NCBI GenBank assembly: GCA_011051655.1
Contig: DRKS01000006.1
Span: 1-64,000 of the forward strand
From: Sedimenticola sp.
GTDB taxonomy: Bacteria > Pseudomonadota > Gammaproteobacteria > Chromatiales > Chromatiaceae
Length of the DNA stretch: 64,000 bases
Direction: 5' to 3'
The position numbers were made by a program, and so were the translations under genes. Shown here piece by piece: positions 1-10,535 of the stretch. The notes beneath the pieces are model-generated. The model was not told where the DNA came from. It was given only the letters and a program-made list of their open reading frames with translations, and ran no database searches. The stretch's first letter is position 1, and every line of letters begins with the position of its first letter.

Positions 1-556
1 CCAGCACCTCGTTGGCCACCACGGCGCCGCGGAATCCCGGGTCCGGCAGCGCATCCAGCCATTCCACCCGGTCCAGCAGGTGCGGCGCTCTCGCCGCCAG
101 GGTCTCGCGCTGGCGCTGGCGCAGGTCGGGGCTCAGCTCCAGGATAAGGTAGCGCCCGGGCAGGCTCGCCAGCGCCTCCAGCTCCAACAGCAGATCGGCC
201 GCCAGCGCCCCGGTTCCGGCGCCGAATTCCAGCAGGTCGCCCCCGTCCAAAAACGCCAGCACCTGCCGGCACTGGCGCGCCACGCAGCGGCCGAACAGGG
301 GCGAGATCTCCGGCGCGGTCACGAAATCCCCGGCCTCGCCGAACTTGCGCGCGCCAGCGGCGTAATACCCCAGCCCCGGGGCATAGAGGGCCAATTCCAT
401 GAACCGGTCGAAGGCCAGCCTGCCCTCCTGCTGACTCATCTCCCGGCGAATCAGGCCGGCCAGCCAGCTGCTGTGCTCCCAGGCATCCGGCGCGGGCTCA
501 GGCAGCCCCGCCGGAAATGTACCCGCACCTTGGCGGGAGGATTGGATCTTGGACAT
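1..556 (-). CDS. MidA/DUF185-type SAM-dependent methyltransferase (C-terminus beyond window)
   Basis: Only the first 185 codons are in the window; the gene continues past position 1. The visible protein has the N-terminal hallmark GDFVTAPEIS (about residues 76-85) and a class I SAM-binding loop LEFGAGTG (about 109-116), the pattern of the MidA (NDUFAF7-like, COG1565) methyltransferases. In mitochondria this family methylates an arginine of a complex I subunit; the bacterial substrate is not established. The ATG at 556 is the first start giving the full conserved N-terminus, but its Shine-Dalgarno is poor. It is divergent from the pteridine reductase gene, 79 bp away, a common gammaproteobacterial pairing. 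Confidence 0.85.
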   Translation of the reverse strand, partial: MSKIQSSRQGAGTFPAGLPEPAPDAWEHSSWLAGLIRREMSQQEGRLAFDRFMELALYAPGLGYYAAGARKFGEAGDFVTAPEISPLFGRCVARQCRQVLAFLDGGDLLEFGAGTGALAADLLLELEALASLPGRYLILELSPDLRQRQRETLAARAPHLLDRVEWLDALPDPGFRGAVVANEVL

Positions 557-635
557 AGGCTTCTCGATAAGTTGACTCCTCCAGGAAGATCCTTTTCACT
601 CGGGGTTCTGTAGTTTACCAAGCCCGGAGTCTCCC

Positions 636-1391
636 GTGCCCGAGATAGAACACCGCCTCGCCGGCAAAGTCGCCCTGGTCACCGGAGCGGCCCATCGCAT
701 CGGCGCCCGGATCGCCCGCACCCTGCACGGGGCGGGCATGGATATTGTGCTGCACTACCGGCGATCGGAGAAGGCCGCCCTGGCGCTGCAACAGGAGCTG
801 GAGGCGCTGCATCCGGACTCGGTCATGCCGCTCCAGGCCGATTTGCATGAAACGGAGAATCTGCCGGAGCTGATCGAATGCATCCGCGGCAAATACGGCC
901 GCCTGGACCTGCTGGTGAACAACGCCTCCAGCTTCCATCCCACCCCGGTGGGCGAAGTCACCCCGGACCTGTGGGAAGACCTCATCGGCACCAACCTGAA
1001 GGCCCCCTTCTTCCTGGCCCAGGCCGCCGCGCCGCTGCTGCGCCAAAGCGGCGGCTCCATCATCAATCTGGTGGATATCCATGCCGAACGCCCCCTCAAG
1101 AACCACCCCGTCTACTCCATGGCCAAGGCCGGCAACGCCATGATGGTGAAGGCCCTGGCCCGGGAACTGGGCCCGGAGGTGCGGGTCAACGGTATCGCCC
1201 CGGGGGCTGTCCTGTGGCCGGAAAGGGATATGCCGGAGAGGGCCAGGGAGGAGATCCTGGCGCGCACGGCGCTGCGGCGGCCGGGCAACCCCGGGGATAT
1301 CGCCCGCACCGTGCTTTTTTTGGCGCGGGACGCCGACTACATCACAGGGCAGATTATTGCAGTGGACGGGGGACGATCGGCCCAGCAATAG
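636..1391 (+). CDS. pteridine reductase (short-chain dehydrogenase/reductase)
   Basis: A 251-residue SDR enzyme. The cofactor loop is TGAAHRIG (16-23); the Arg in TGxxxRxG is characteristic of NADPH-dependent pteridine reductases (PTR1/FolM group). NNASSF (95-100) and the catalytic Tyr160/Lys164 pair of YSMAK follow. The predicted role is reduction of dihydropterin/folate-type pterins in the cytosol, consistent with folB and folK about 10 kb away. The start is GTG with GGAG eight bases upstream. FolM-type dihydromonapterin reduction is an alternative substrate assignment. Confidence 0.85.
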   Translation: MPEIEHRLAGKVALVTGAAHRIGARIARTLHGAGMDIVLHYRRSEKAALALQQELEALHPDSVMPLQADLHETENLPELIECIRGKYGRLDLLVNNASSFHPTPVGEVTPDLWEDLIGTNLKAPFFLAQAAAPLLRQSGGSIINLVDIHAERPLKNHPVYSMAKAGNAMMVKALARELGPEVRVNGIAPGAVLWPERDMPERAREEILARTALRRPGNPGDIARTVLFLARDADYITGQIIAVDGGRSAQQ

Positions 1392-1406
1392 ATCCGTTTC
1401 GCCGCC

Positions 1407-2141
1407 TCAGGCCACCTTCTCCTTCAGGCTCAGCTCGGAAAACAGGCGATAGGCCGGCTCCCTGAGCATCATCGCCGCCACATGGCGGGGGCCGGCCAGC
1501 AGTTGCCTCCGGCCTTCCTTTACATCCGCAAAATAAGGGATCCGGGTGCCGCGGTGCTCGCAACTGCCCCCCGCCTTGATCATTTTCAGATTCAGCCGGC
1601 CGACAATCCGCGCAAGGGCCGGGCTGATCAGAAAATAACAATATCTCACATCATTGTTCTTGGTCCATTCATAGAGGGCCCTCAGCAGCCCGACCAGGAT
1701 CTCCGGCTCCTTGCGCCGCTCCTTTTTGTTCCAGTGTTCGGCCGCCGATTTGCCGTCGATGACCTCGTAAGGGAGCCTCCGCTCATGCCGCCGGCGGCGG
1801 AAATCGCTGACCATGCACAATCGTGAGATTTCGCCAATGTGCCTGTGGTCGATACCGGCTATGAGGCTCTTGTCGAGGTTTTCGCAGATATGCTCCGCCG
1901 GCAGGTCCCCGTACCGCCCCAGGACCAGGCGCATGGTCGCTATCCAGTCATGGCTCGAACGGTCCCGTATGAGGAAATGCACGGCATGCTCATCATATTC
2001 GTCGCACTCCTTGCCATCCGGAAATGCGGCGGGATCCTCAAATCCCGTCTCGGAACAAAATACCCGGTAGCGGAGACGATAATGGATATCGCGCGCCTCT
2101 TCGGTATCCGCAAGCACAACCTCGAAATGGGTGTCGAACAT
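1407..2141 (-). CDS. PEP-CTERM/exosortase system-associated acyltransferase
   Basis: A 244-residue protein of the GNAT/autoinducer-synthase fold. The N-terminal RLRYRVFCSETGFE block is typical of N-acyl amino acid synthase/AHL-synthase relatives, and the EISRLCMV strand followed by a basic RRRR loop matches the family annotated as exosortase-system associated (TIGR03694 type). It is presumed to transfer an acyl chain from acyl-ACP or acyl-CoA to an unknown amine acceptor. A PEP-CTERM protein and PrsT are encoded 16-20 kb away, which supports the system link, but no exosortase is in this window. It has the same orientation as the next acyltransferase, 220 bp upstream. Confidence 0.8.
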   Translation of the reverse strand: MFDTHFEVVLADTEEARDIHYRLRYRVFCSETGFEDPAAFPDGKECDEYDEHAVHFLIRDRSSHDWIATMRLVLGRYGDLPAEHICENLDKSLIAGIDHRHIGEISRLCMVSDFRRRRHERRLPYEVIDGKSAAEHWNKKERRKEPEILVGLLRALYEWTKNNDVRYCYFLISPALARIVGRLNLKMIKAGGSCEHRGTRIPYFADVKEGRRQLLAGPRHVAAMMLREPAYRLFSELSLKEKVA

Positions 2142-2361
2142 GGCTGTCTCCTTTGGGCAGCGCCATGCTTTTTATTGTTTTTGCATGATGTTTTTATGGA
2201 ATCATCAGGGCTGGACATCCCATCCCCAGTATATCGTGGGCCGGGAACACCCCAGATCCACTAAAAATAATGGGAAATTATATCCTGTTTTTCATCCGGA
2301 AATAACCGCCGCAAGCCGGGGGAGGCTGAAATATTTTTCAACAGCCGGCCTTATGGGGAAG

Positions 2362-3597
2362 TTATTGGGTGAGCGCTTTTGCAAGGAACCGGATGCGGCG
2401 ATCCGTATACTCAACGGCTTGTTTCTTTTTCTGCGCCTCCAGGTATTCCCGGGCCTCCTGCTCGCTGACCCCGGCATCACGCGCAAACTCAACCAGGCCC
2501 ACCTTGGCCAGAAGCACACCGGGCCGCTTTGCATCGGGGGTCGCCGAGCTTTTTATATCCTCCAGCGCATGGATCATGCGGTAGATTTTCGAGCCCCGGA
2601 GATCGGCCATGAGGGCCGCGATAAACTCATCGGCGCGGCGGATGCGCGCGGCAAGAAACTCAAACATATCCTGCACCAGGCCCGGCTGCTCCTCCAGGCC
2701 GCCATGAAAATCCGCTCGATCCAGCGCAATGAGCTCCACGTTGGTCAGGGCCGTGGCGTGGGCGGAACGCGGCTTGGCGTCGATCAAGGACAATTCACCG
2801 AACATGTCGCCTCGCCCCAATGTAGCCAGGGTATATTCCCCGGCCTCCTCACCGGAAGTCCGGGAGATCCTGATAGCACCGGTGTCGATAATATAGGCCT
2901 CGTGGCCGGCATCACCCTCCTGGAACAGGGTCTCGCCGCTGCCCAAAATAACGCGCTGAAAACGGTTGGCGAAGATTTCCAGAAACTTCCTGCTTTCTAT
3001 GAGATCGCCAAAGGTCCAGTTATAGAAATCCTCGAATGAAGCGGCCATGGGCTGCACATGGTCCCCGATGGTCTCCACCCACAGCTCATCGCTCAACGGC
3101 TCGAAGCCCATCCGGGCATACATGGACGCCGTCTTCGCACTCGGTGTCGTGATGACATGGGTGCCTCCCCACATCCGCCCCATGCCCGCCCCCATTTTCA
3201 GCAGGGCGCGTATGACGTCACGGCGGTTCCGCCAGTCGGGGTGAATGGCCAGCATCCCCGCACTCCCGAAACTGGGGGGAGAATCATGGTCACGCAGCCA
3301 TTCCTCAGTGATCCTTTCCTGGTAATCGGAAGAATCAAAGATATCATCCGGGGGCAAGCCAACGCCCGCATCCAGATTGATGCGCATGGTGCCAACGGGC
3401 TCTCGATCACAGTACGCAATAATATTTCCGACCGGAGGCAGGGCGTCAAAACGATCAGACACCGTGCCGGATTTTTTTGAAGGATCCCCCTTCAGCACCC
3501 CTTCACCTTCCACATAAACCCGATAGCGCAGGCGAAAGACATCATTCAGCTCTTCAGCGGTTTGCGCGATTTTTATCCTGACCGACATTGACGGCAT
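2362..3597 (-). CDS. GNAT-like acyltransferase fused to a cyclic-nucleotide-binding domain and a winged-helix-like tail
   Basis: 411 residues in three parts. Residues 5-175 form a GNAT/N-acyl amino acid synthase-like domain with FRLRYRVYVEGEG near the N-terminus and a SAGMLAIHPDWRNRR acyl-CoA-binding-type segment at 112-126. Residues 205-320 are a cAMP/cGMP-binding beta-roll; the phosphate cassette FGELSLIDAKPRSAH (266-280) keeps the Glu and Arg used for cyclic nucleotides. Residues 355-410 resemble a Crp-type winged helix. Inference: acyl transfer controlled by cyclic nucleotide, perhaps with DNA binding. Mycobacterial PatA (Rv0998) has the opposite domain order. Substrate unknown. Confidence 0.75.
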   Translation of the reverse strand: MPSMSVRIKIAQTAEELNDVFRLRYRVYVEGEGVLKGDPSKKSGTVSDRFDALPPVGNIIAYCDREPVGTMRINLDAGVGLPPDDIFDSSDYQERITEEWLRDHDSPPSFGSAGMLAIHPDWRNRRDVIRALLKMGAGMGRMWGGTHVITTPSAKTASMYARMGFEPLSDELWVETIGDHVQPMAASFEDFYNWTFGDLIESRKFLEIFANRFQRVILGSGETLFQEGDAGHEAYIIDTGAIRISRTSGEEAGEYTLATLGRGDMFGELSLIDAKPRSAHATALTNVELIALDRADFHGGLEEQPGLVQDMFEFLAARIRRADEFIAALMADLRGSKIYRMIHALEDIKSSATPDAKRPGVLLAKVGLVEFARDAGVSEQEAREYLEAQKKKQAVEYTDRRIRFLAKALTQ

Positions 3598-3695
3598 CTC
3601 CCGGGCCAGCCTTTACAAGCGATATGCCTAATATATATCTGGAATAGTAGCGCAGGCCAACCTTATCCGCTATTCAGGCTGTAGCACCGATGAGA

Positions 3696-3836
3696 CAAGG
3701 CCAGGAAATCCCTCTGGACAGCAGTCTGGCCGTGCACACCTGCACCTTGAGCTTGCCCCCGGGCCAGCAGATGCCGTAGCGCCCGCACAGCCGTTTCTGC
3801 GCCTTCCAGGCAATGGCCTGCGCCGCTTTACGGCGT
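3696..3836 (-). pseudogene. IS110-family-like transposase C-terminal remnant
   Basis: The minus strand reads as about 46 codons ending in a pattern like W-K-A-Q-K-R-L-C-G-R-Y, G-K-L-K, then T-A-R-x-L. This resembles the C-terminal helices of IS110/IS116/IS902 transposases (RL..R...L..GK....V..A.AREL.G). A TAA stop lies immediately upstream in the same frame and no N-terminal domain is present, so this is a relic. The assignment rests on pattern recall only. Confidence 0.35.
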
Positions 3837-3914
3837 GATTACGTGGTGCCGGCAGACGAGGGGCTAAAAAATCTACTGACATGGCAAAGCTATGGTGCTT
3901 TTTCGGCGAACAAA

Positions 3915-3957
3915 AAAACAAGCCGGACTCCCGCCAATCGGGAGTCCGGCTTGTTTT
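3915..3957. terminator. bidirectional intrinsic terminator, 15-19 bp perfect stem
   Basis: CAAGCCGGACTCCCG (3919-3933) pairs perfectly with 3939-3953 around a 5-nt loop. An A-run on the left and TTTT on the right extend the stem to 19 bp and give a U-tract on either strand. It sits between the acyltransferase gene and the tRNA-rpoD block. Confidence 0.75.
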
Positions 3958-4018
3958 CATCGAAGAAGCCAGCTATGTGCTGTGCCAGGAAGCCGGACCA
4001 ACCATGCTTTCCTGTAAC

Positions 4019-4047
4019 CATAAGTTGGCCAAAACGGCCAACTTATG
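4019..4047. repeat. 12-bp perfect hairpin
   Basis: CATAAGTTGGCC pairs with its exact reverse complement across a 5-nt AAAAC loop. There is no T-tract, so it could be a processing signal or protein-binding palindrome. It lies 30 bp past the 3' end of the tRNA on the minus strand. Confidence 0.5.
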
Positions 4048-4078
4048 ATTGCATGCGCAGCACTGACCTATAGATTTT

Positions 4079-4155
<77 letters not shown>

Positions 4156-4231
4156 GGGATGGCTCCCCTCAGAGAAGCCGCTTCAAATGTGAATGGGAAG
4201 AGATGGCATTTTCCCGTTTTTTCACCGGTTG

Positions 4232-6055
<1,824 letters not shown>

Positions 6056-6120
6056 CCTGGTGCCGATGGCGTTAATAATGTGATAGAAACAAACGATCTA
6101 GTTTAGCATGTGAAACGGGG

Positions 6121-7878
6121 CTATTCCAGGTCCGGGGCCTTTTTAATGTCATTGTCCGCCTGTTCCCTGAACAACTGATTCAACCGTTGCTTTTCCTCTT
6201 TAGAGATAGTGCTTTGACGGGCTTTTTCAAGTAATTGTTCCGTCTCTTGCTCGCGGAACTGGGCCTGCAGGCGCAGGAGGGCGTCTCTGAATTCAGCGTC
6301 CTGGCCGTTTGCCGGAAGATCCATGGCGGCCAGCTTACCGAGGTAGCGTCCCTCTTTCCTGTCGCGCCAGTGCTCAAACAGGGCGCCCCTGCTGATGGCG
6401 GGGTTCGCCTGAAGGGTTTCGAGCAACTCCTTGAGCAGGTCGATACCAGGGGCCTCCAACCCCTTCCACTCCGTGGGGAGGCCGGGTGTCCGGGCAAGTT
6501 CCGGATGCTGCAGCAGCAGGGCAATGGCCAGGCGCACCGGGGTCATGGGCTGAAGACCGGATCGCCCGGGCCGGGAGAGCACCCGCTTGTTTCCGCCGGT
6601 GGTTTTGCTGCTCAAATGCTTCGGGTCCAGGCCCACGAGTTCGCCCAAATGTGCGTACATCATGTCGCGGAAGACCCCTGGCGGCAGTCTGGCCAGCAGG
6701 GGCCTCGCCAGCTCCGCCAGGCGGGCCCGGCCGTCCAGGCTGTCCATATCGACCTGTTCGGCGAGCTTCTCGAACAGGAATCTGGAGAGGGGCATGGCGT
6801 CGTCGATGCGCTTTTCGAAGGCCGCCGTTCCCTCCTGGCGCACCAGACTGTCCGGGTCCTCCCCCTCGGGCAGGAACAGGAAACGCACCTCCCGGCCCTC
6901 GCGCATCAGGGGCAGGCTGGTGTCGAGGGCCTTCCAGCCGGCGTCGCGCCCGGCGCGGTCGCCGTCAAAGCAGAAGATGATCTCCGGGGCGGTGCGGAAC
7001 AGGCGCGCCAGATGATCGGGGGTGGTGGCGGTGCCCAGGGTGGCCACGGCGTAGCGGATGCCGAACTGGGCCAGGGCGACCACGTCCATGTAGCCCTCCA
7101 CCACCAGCAGGCGCTTTATCCGGCGCAGGGCCTTGTGGGTCTCGTGCAGGCCGTACAGTTCGCGGCCCTTGTGAAATACAGGGGTCTCGGGTGAATTCAG
7201 GTACTTGGGTTTTGTATCATCCAGGACGCGGCCGCCAAAGCCGATGGTGCGCCCGCGGTGGTCCCGGATGGGGAACATGATGCGGTCGCGGAAGCGGTCG
7301 TAGCAGCGGCCGTCGGATTCCGAGGTCATGCCGGCCTCGCGCAGTTGCTTCAATCCTTGCGGGTCCCCGCCCAGGTGCCGCATCAGGTTGTCCCACCCCG
7401 GCGGGGCGTATCCGATGCCGAAGTCGTTGGCGATTTCGCCGCTGAGCCCCCGGGCCTTCAGATAATCGATGGCGCGGCCGGCCTGGGGGTGGGTTCTCAA
7501 TTGCCCGGCATAGAACCGGGCGGCCTGTTCGAGGGTTTCGTAGAGCGGGCGGCAATCCGGCCCGGCCTTGCCGCCGCCCTCGCGGGGCACCTCCAGACCG
7601 GCCTGCTGGGCCAGTTCCTCCACCGCCTCCACGAAGCTCATGTTGTCGTATTCCATGAGGAAGCCGATGGCCGAGCCGTGGGCGCCGCAGCCGAAACAAT
7701 GATAGAACTGCTTGTCCCGGCTGACGGTGAAGGAGGGGGTCTTTTCGTCGTGGAAGGGGCAGCAGGCCTGGTAGTCCTTGCCGGCCTTTTTCAGCGGCAG
7801 GCGCCGGTTGATGAGGTCAACGATATCGGCCCGGCTCAGGAGGTCGTCGATGAAGGCGGTGGGAATTCTGCCAGCCAT
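6121..7878 (-). CDS. dnaG: DNA primase DnaG
   Basis: 585 residues. The N-terminal CHC2 zinc finger is complete (Cys40, His43, Cys61, Cys64). The TOPRIM core follows (VVEGYMDV, then FCFDGDRAGRDA with the metal-binding acidic residues). A shorter C-terminal helicase-binding domain completes it. It makes RNA primers at the replication fork together with DnaB. It is co-oriented with yqeY and rpsU in the classic macromolecular synthesis operon. Confidence 0.98.
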   Translation of the reverse strand: MAGRIPTAFIDDLLSRADIVDLINRRLPLKKAGKDYQACCPFHDEKTPSFTVSRDKQFYHCFGCGAHGSAIGFLMEYDNMSFVEAVEELAQQAGLEVPREGGGKAGPDCRPLYETLEQAARFYAGQLRTHPQAGRAIDYLKARGLSGEIANDFGIGYAPPGWDNLMRHLGGDPQGLKQLREAGMTSESDGRCYDRFRDRIMFPIRDHRGRTIGFGGRVLDDTKPKYLNSPETPVFHKGRELYGLHETHKALRRIKRLLVVEGYMDVVALAQFGIRYAVATLGTATTPDHLARLFRTAPEIIFCFDGDRAGRDAGWKALDTSLPLMREGREVRFLFLPEGEDPDSLVRQEGTAAFEKRIDDAMPLSRFLFEKLAEQVDMDSLDGRARLAELARPLLARLPPGVFRDMMYAHLGELVGLDPKHLSSKTTGGNKRVLSRPGRSGLQPMTPVRLAIALLLQHPELARTPGLPTEWKGLEAPGIDLLKELLETLQANPAISRGALFEHWRDRKEGRYLGKLAAMDLPANGQDAEFRDALLRLQAQFREQETEQLLEKARQSTISKEEKQRLNQLFREQADNDIKKAPDLE

Positions 7879-7902
7879 TGGCGGAGGCGGGCGGTGTGGA
7901 TG

Positions 7903-8346
7903 TCAGCTGCCGAGTCGCTGTTTGACCAGGGCGCTCACCGCGCCCATGTCGGCGCGGCCCTGCATCTTCGGTTTGAGCAGGCCCATGACCTTGCCCATGT
8001 CGCGGATGGACGCCGCGCCGCTGTCGGCGATGGCTTCGGCCACCAGGGCGGCGATTTCCTCCTCGCCCAGGGCCTGCGGCAGGTACTCTTGCAAGACCTC
8101 GATCTCGAAGGCCTCCTGTTCGGCCAGCTCCGTGCGGCCCGCTTTCTCGTACTGGGCGATGGAATCGCGCCGCTGCTTGACCATCTTGTCCAGGATGGCC
8201 AGGGCCCGGGCATCGTCCACCTCGGCACGGCTGTCGACCTCCGACTGCTTGATGGCGGCCAGGATGAGCCGGATAACGCCAAGCCTGCGCTTGTCACCGC
8301 TCTTCATGGCGGCCTTCATGTCGCCCTGGATACGCTGTTTCAGCAT
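7903..8346 (-). CDS. GatB/YqeY domain protein
   Basis: 147 residues with the family start MLKQRIQGDMKAAMKSGDK and the GMGKVMGLL-like C-terminal motif (here DMGKVMGLLKPKMQGRAD). The domain resembles the tail of GatB, the tRNA-dependent amidotransferase subunit, and may contact tRNA; its cellular role is not settled. It sits between rpsU and dnaG, its usual position in many proteobacteria, with short gaps that imply co-transcription. Confidence 0.93.
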   Translation of the reverse strand: MLKQRIQGDMKAAMKSGDKRRLGVIRLILAAIKQSEVDSRAEVDDARALAILDKMVKQRRDSIAQYEKAGRTELAEQEAFEIEVLQEYLPQALGEEEIAALVAEAIADSGAASIRDMGKVMGLLKPKMQGRADMGAVSALVKQRLGS

Positions 8347-8383
8347 GAGATAGATCTGACGACCGGGAGGGGGGCGGAGCGGA

Positions 8384-8599
8384 TCAGTACTGGCGCTCCC
8401 AGCGGCGGGATTCGCGCTGTATCTTTTTGATGTTACGCTTCACGGCGGCGGCGGCCTTGCGCTTCCGCTCGGCGGTGGGCTTTTCGTAGTATTCGCGGCG
8501 GCGGACTTCGGCCAGGACACCGGCCTTCTCGCAGGAACGCTTGAAGCGGCGCATGGCGACCTCGAACGGCTCGTTTTCTTTGACGCGTACGTTTGGCAT
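8384..8599 (-). CDS. rpsU: 30S ribosomal protein S21
   Basis: 71 residues, highly basic. It begins [20 protein letters not shown] and has the typical [12 protein letters not shown] tail region. S21 joins late 30S assembly near the anti-Shine-Dalgarno end of 16S rRNA. It is the first gene of the rpsU-yqeY-dnaG-rpoD operon and has a good promoter 55 bp upstream. Confidence 0.97.
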   Translation of the reverse strand: MPNVRVKENEPFEVAMRRFKRSCEKAGVLAEVRRREYYEKPTAERKRKAAAAVKRNIKKIQRESRRWERQY

Positions 8600-8653
8600 C
8601 TGTTACCTCTGTTTGAAGAGCCCGTCACCCGGGCCGGAAAGTCAAGGGCGGAA

Positions 8654-8682
8654 ATTCTACTGCCTGCCGGGCAAGTTTGCAA
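8654..8682 (-). promoter_or_regulatory. sigma-70 promoter of the rpsU operon
   Basis: On the minus strand TTGCAA (8677-8682) is followed after exactly 17 bp by TAGAAT (8654-8659), with transcription predicted to start near 8647. It lies between divergent rpsU and tsaD, and its -35 element is only 12 bp from the tsaD start codon. Confidence 0.65.
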
Positions 8683-8693
8683 AGAGAATTGGT

Positions 8694-9734
8694 ATGCGTG
8701 TGCTGGGGATCGAGACCTCCTGCGATGAGACGGGGGTTGCCATTTACGACAGTAATGCGGGGCTGCTGGCCCATGTCCTTCACAGCCAGGTCGAAACCCA
8801 TGCGGATTTCGGCGGGGTGGTGCCCGAGCTGGCCTCACGGGATCACGTGCGCAAGACCCTGCCCCTGATCAAGGAGGCGCTGGCGGAGGCGGGCCTGGAA
8901 CGGGACCGGATCGATGGCGTCGCTTATACGGCCGGGCCCGGACTGGTGGGCGCGCTGCTGGTGGGGGCGGCCGTCGGGCGCAGCCTGGCCTGGGCCTGGG
9001 GCGTCCCTGCCGTACCGGTGCACCACATGGAGGGCCATCTGCTGGCGCCGATGCTGGAGGAGAACGGACCGGCGTTCCCCTTTGTCGCCCTGCTGGCCTC
9101 CGGCGGCCACACCCAGCTGGTGGAGGTCCGGGGGGTGGGCCGTTACGAGGTGCTGGGGGACTCCCTGGACGACGCGGCGGGGGAGGCCTTCGACAAGACC
9201 GCCAAGCTGCTGGGGCTGCCCTATCCCGGCGGGCCGGAGCTGGCCCGGCTGGCCGCCTTGGGCGACCCGGACCGCTACCGCTTTCCCCGCCCCATGACCG
9301 ACCGGCCCGGGCTGGACTTCAGCTTCAGCGGCCTCAAGACCTTTGCGCTCAACTGCCTGCATGCCGAGTTGCCGGAAAATCATTCACTGGATGAGCAGGC
9401 GGCCAGGCAGACCAGGGCCGACATCGCCCGGGCCTTCGAGGAGGCCGTGGTGGACACCCTGGCCATCAAGTGCCGGCGGGCGGTGCGCCAGACCGGCTGC
9501 AAGACACTAGTGCTCGCCGGCGGAGTGAGCGCTAACAAACGGCTGCGCGGGCGCATCCGGGAGGTCTTGGACAAGGAGGGGGGAAGGGCATTCTATCCAC
9601 GGCCACAATTCTGCACCGACAATGGGGCCATGATCGCCTACGCGGGATGGAGACGCCTGGCGGCGGGGCAGAGTGAGCCGCTGCGGTTCAATGCGGATCC
9701 TCGCTGGAAACTGGAGGCCTTGCCGCCGGCGTAG
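8694..9734 (+). CDS. tsaD: tRNA N6-adenosine threonylcarbamoyltransferase TsaD
   Basis: 346 residues starting [14 protein letters not shown]. The ASKHA-fold metal ligands are present as HMEGH (His111, His115). [10 protein letters not shown] and [12 protein letters not shown] are family signatures. It transfers threonylcarbamoyl from TC-AMP to A37 of ANN-decoding tRNAs, together with TsaB and TsaE. The ATG at 8694 is chosen because it starts the conserved N-terminus exactly; upstream in-frame codons lie in the rpsU promoter. The stop codon falls inside a REP-like repeat arm. Confidence 0.97.
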   Translation: MRVLGIETSCDETGVAIYDSNAGLLAHVLHSQVETHADFGGVVPELASRDHVRKTLPLIKEALAEAGLERDRIDGVAYTAGPGLVGALLVGAAVGRSLAWAWGVPAVPVHHMEGHLLAPMLEENGPAFPFVALLASGGHTQLVEVRGVGRYEVLGDSLDDAAGEAFDKTAKLLGLPYPGGPELARLAALGDPDRYRFPRPMTDRPGLDFSFSGLKTFALNCLHAELPENHSLDEQAARQTRADIARAFEEAVVDTLAIKCRRAVRQTGCKTLVLAGGVSANKRLRGRIREVLDKEGGRAFYPRPQFCTDNGAMIAYAGWRRLAAGQSEPLRFNADPRWKLEALPPA

Positions 9735-9814
9735 GAGCGGCGCCCCCGCCGCGATGACCAGCCTACAGATTAAACTACCGTGCGAGGTCATCGCGGCGGG
9801 GGCGCCGCTCCTAC
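9731..9814. repeat. REP-like 29-bp inverted repeat overlapping two stop codons
   Basis: The arm at 9731-9759 (GTAGGAGCGGCGCCCCCGCC and on to GACC) is the perfect reverse complement of 9786-9814, with a 26-nt spacer. The sequence type resembles the GTAGGAGCGGC repeats of other gammaproteobacteria. The TAG stop codons of both convergent genes, tsaD (9732-9734) and plsY (9811-9813 on the complement), are part of the arms. It may act as a bidirectional terminator or mRNA stabiliser. Confidence 0.85.
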
Positions 9815-10398
9815 TTGTTGTCGAGCCGGCCTTCGCTGCCCTCCAGCAGCTTGCGGATATTGCTGCGATGACGCCAGAACAGCAGGGCCGTCATGACGAC
9901 GGACATCAGCGTCAGCTCGGGGGAGCGGGTGAACAGCCAGATGACAAGAGGCGCCAGCGCCATGGAGACCAGGGCTGAGAGGGAGGAGATCTTTACAACC
10001 CAGGCCATGAACAGCCAGACGGCCGCCACGGATGCGCCGATGAGCCAGCCCAGGCCGAATTGCACCCCCAGCGCGGTGGCGACGCCCTTGCCGCCCCGGA
10101 AGCGGAAGAAGAGCGGATAGAGGTGGCCGAGGAAGGCCGCCATGGCGACGGCCGCCAGGGTGGCATGCCCCAGCCCCAGGAGATGGGCGGCAAACACGGG
10201 GACGAAGCCCTTCAGGCTGTCCCCCAGCAGGGTGACCGCCGCCGCTTTTTTGCCGCCGATGCGCAGCACATTGGTGGCGCCGGGATTGTTGGAGCCCTCG
10301 GTGCGCGGGTCCGGCAGCCCCATCAGGCGGCAGACGAGGATGGCGCTGGAGACCGAGCCGAGCAGGTAGGCGGCGATGATGAGGATGGCGTCGATCAC
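9811..10398 (-). CDS. plsY: glycerol-3-phosphate acyltransferase PlsY
   Basis: 195 residues with about five membrane spans. It has the catalytic blocks SxxxxP-type GSNNPGATNVLR (35-46) and FRFRGGKGVAT (about 98-108). It uses acyl-phosphate from PlsX to make lysophosphatidate in the inner membrane, the first step of phospholipid synthesis. It is convergent with tsaD and divergent from folB (137 bp). The stop codon is provided by the REP-like repeat. Confidence 0.96.
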   Translation of the reverse strand: MIDAILIIAAYLLGSVSSAILVCRLMGLPDPRTEGSNNPGATNVLRIGGKKAAAVTLLGDSLKGFVPVFAAHLLGLGHATLAAVAMAAFLGHLYPLFFRFRGGKGVATALGVQFGLGWLIGASVAAVWLFMAWVVKISSLSALVSMALAPLVIWLFTRSPELTLMSVVMTALLFWRHRSNIRKLLEGSEGRLDNK

Positions 10399-10535
10399 GG
10401 ATGCCAGGCATTCCCGGGTTCAAAAGTCGCTGGGGATTTTCGGGGGTCGGGGCCGGGGCGGTCAAGGTCATTTTGTTATTCGCCGCCGCTGATTTACCAT
10501 TCCGGCTGAATGAGGCAAGGGTTGGGCGACCGGTT

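Larger units (their letters stand above)
3598..4078. other. intergenic stretch with transposase remnant and two hairpins
   Basis: No intact gene was found between the GNAT-cNMP gene and the tRNA. The stretch holds a degraded IS110-like transposase tail (3696-3836), a long perfect hairpin flanked by A and T runs (3915-3957), and a second 12-bp hairpin (4019-4047). A short open frame across 3670-3960 has no recognisable sequence and runs through the hairpin, so it is not called. Confidence 0.6.
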
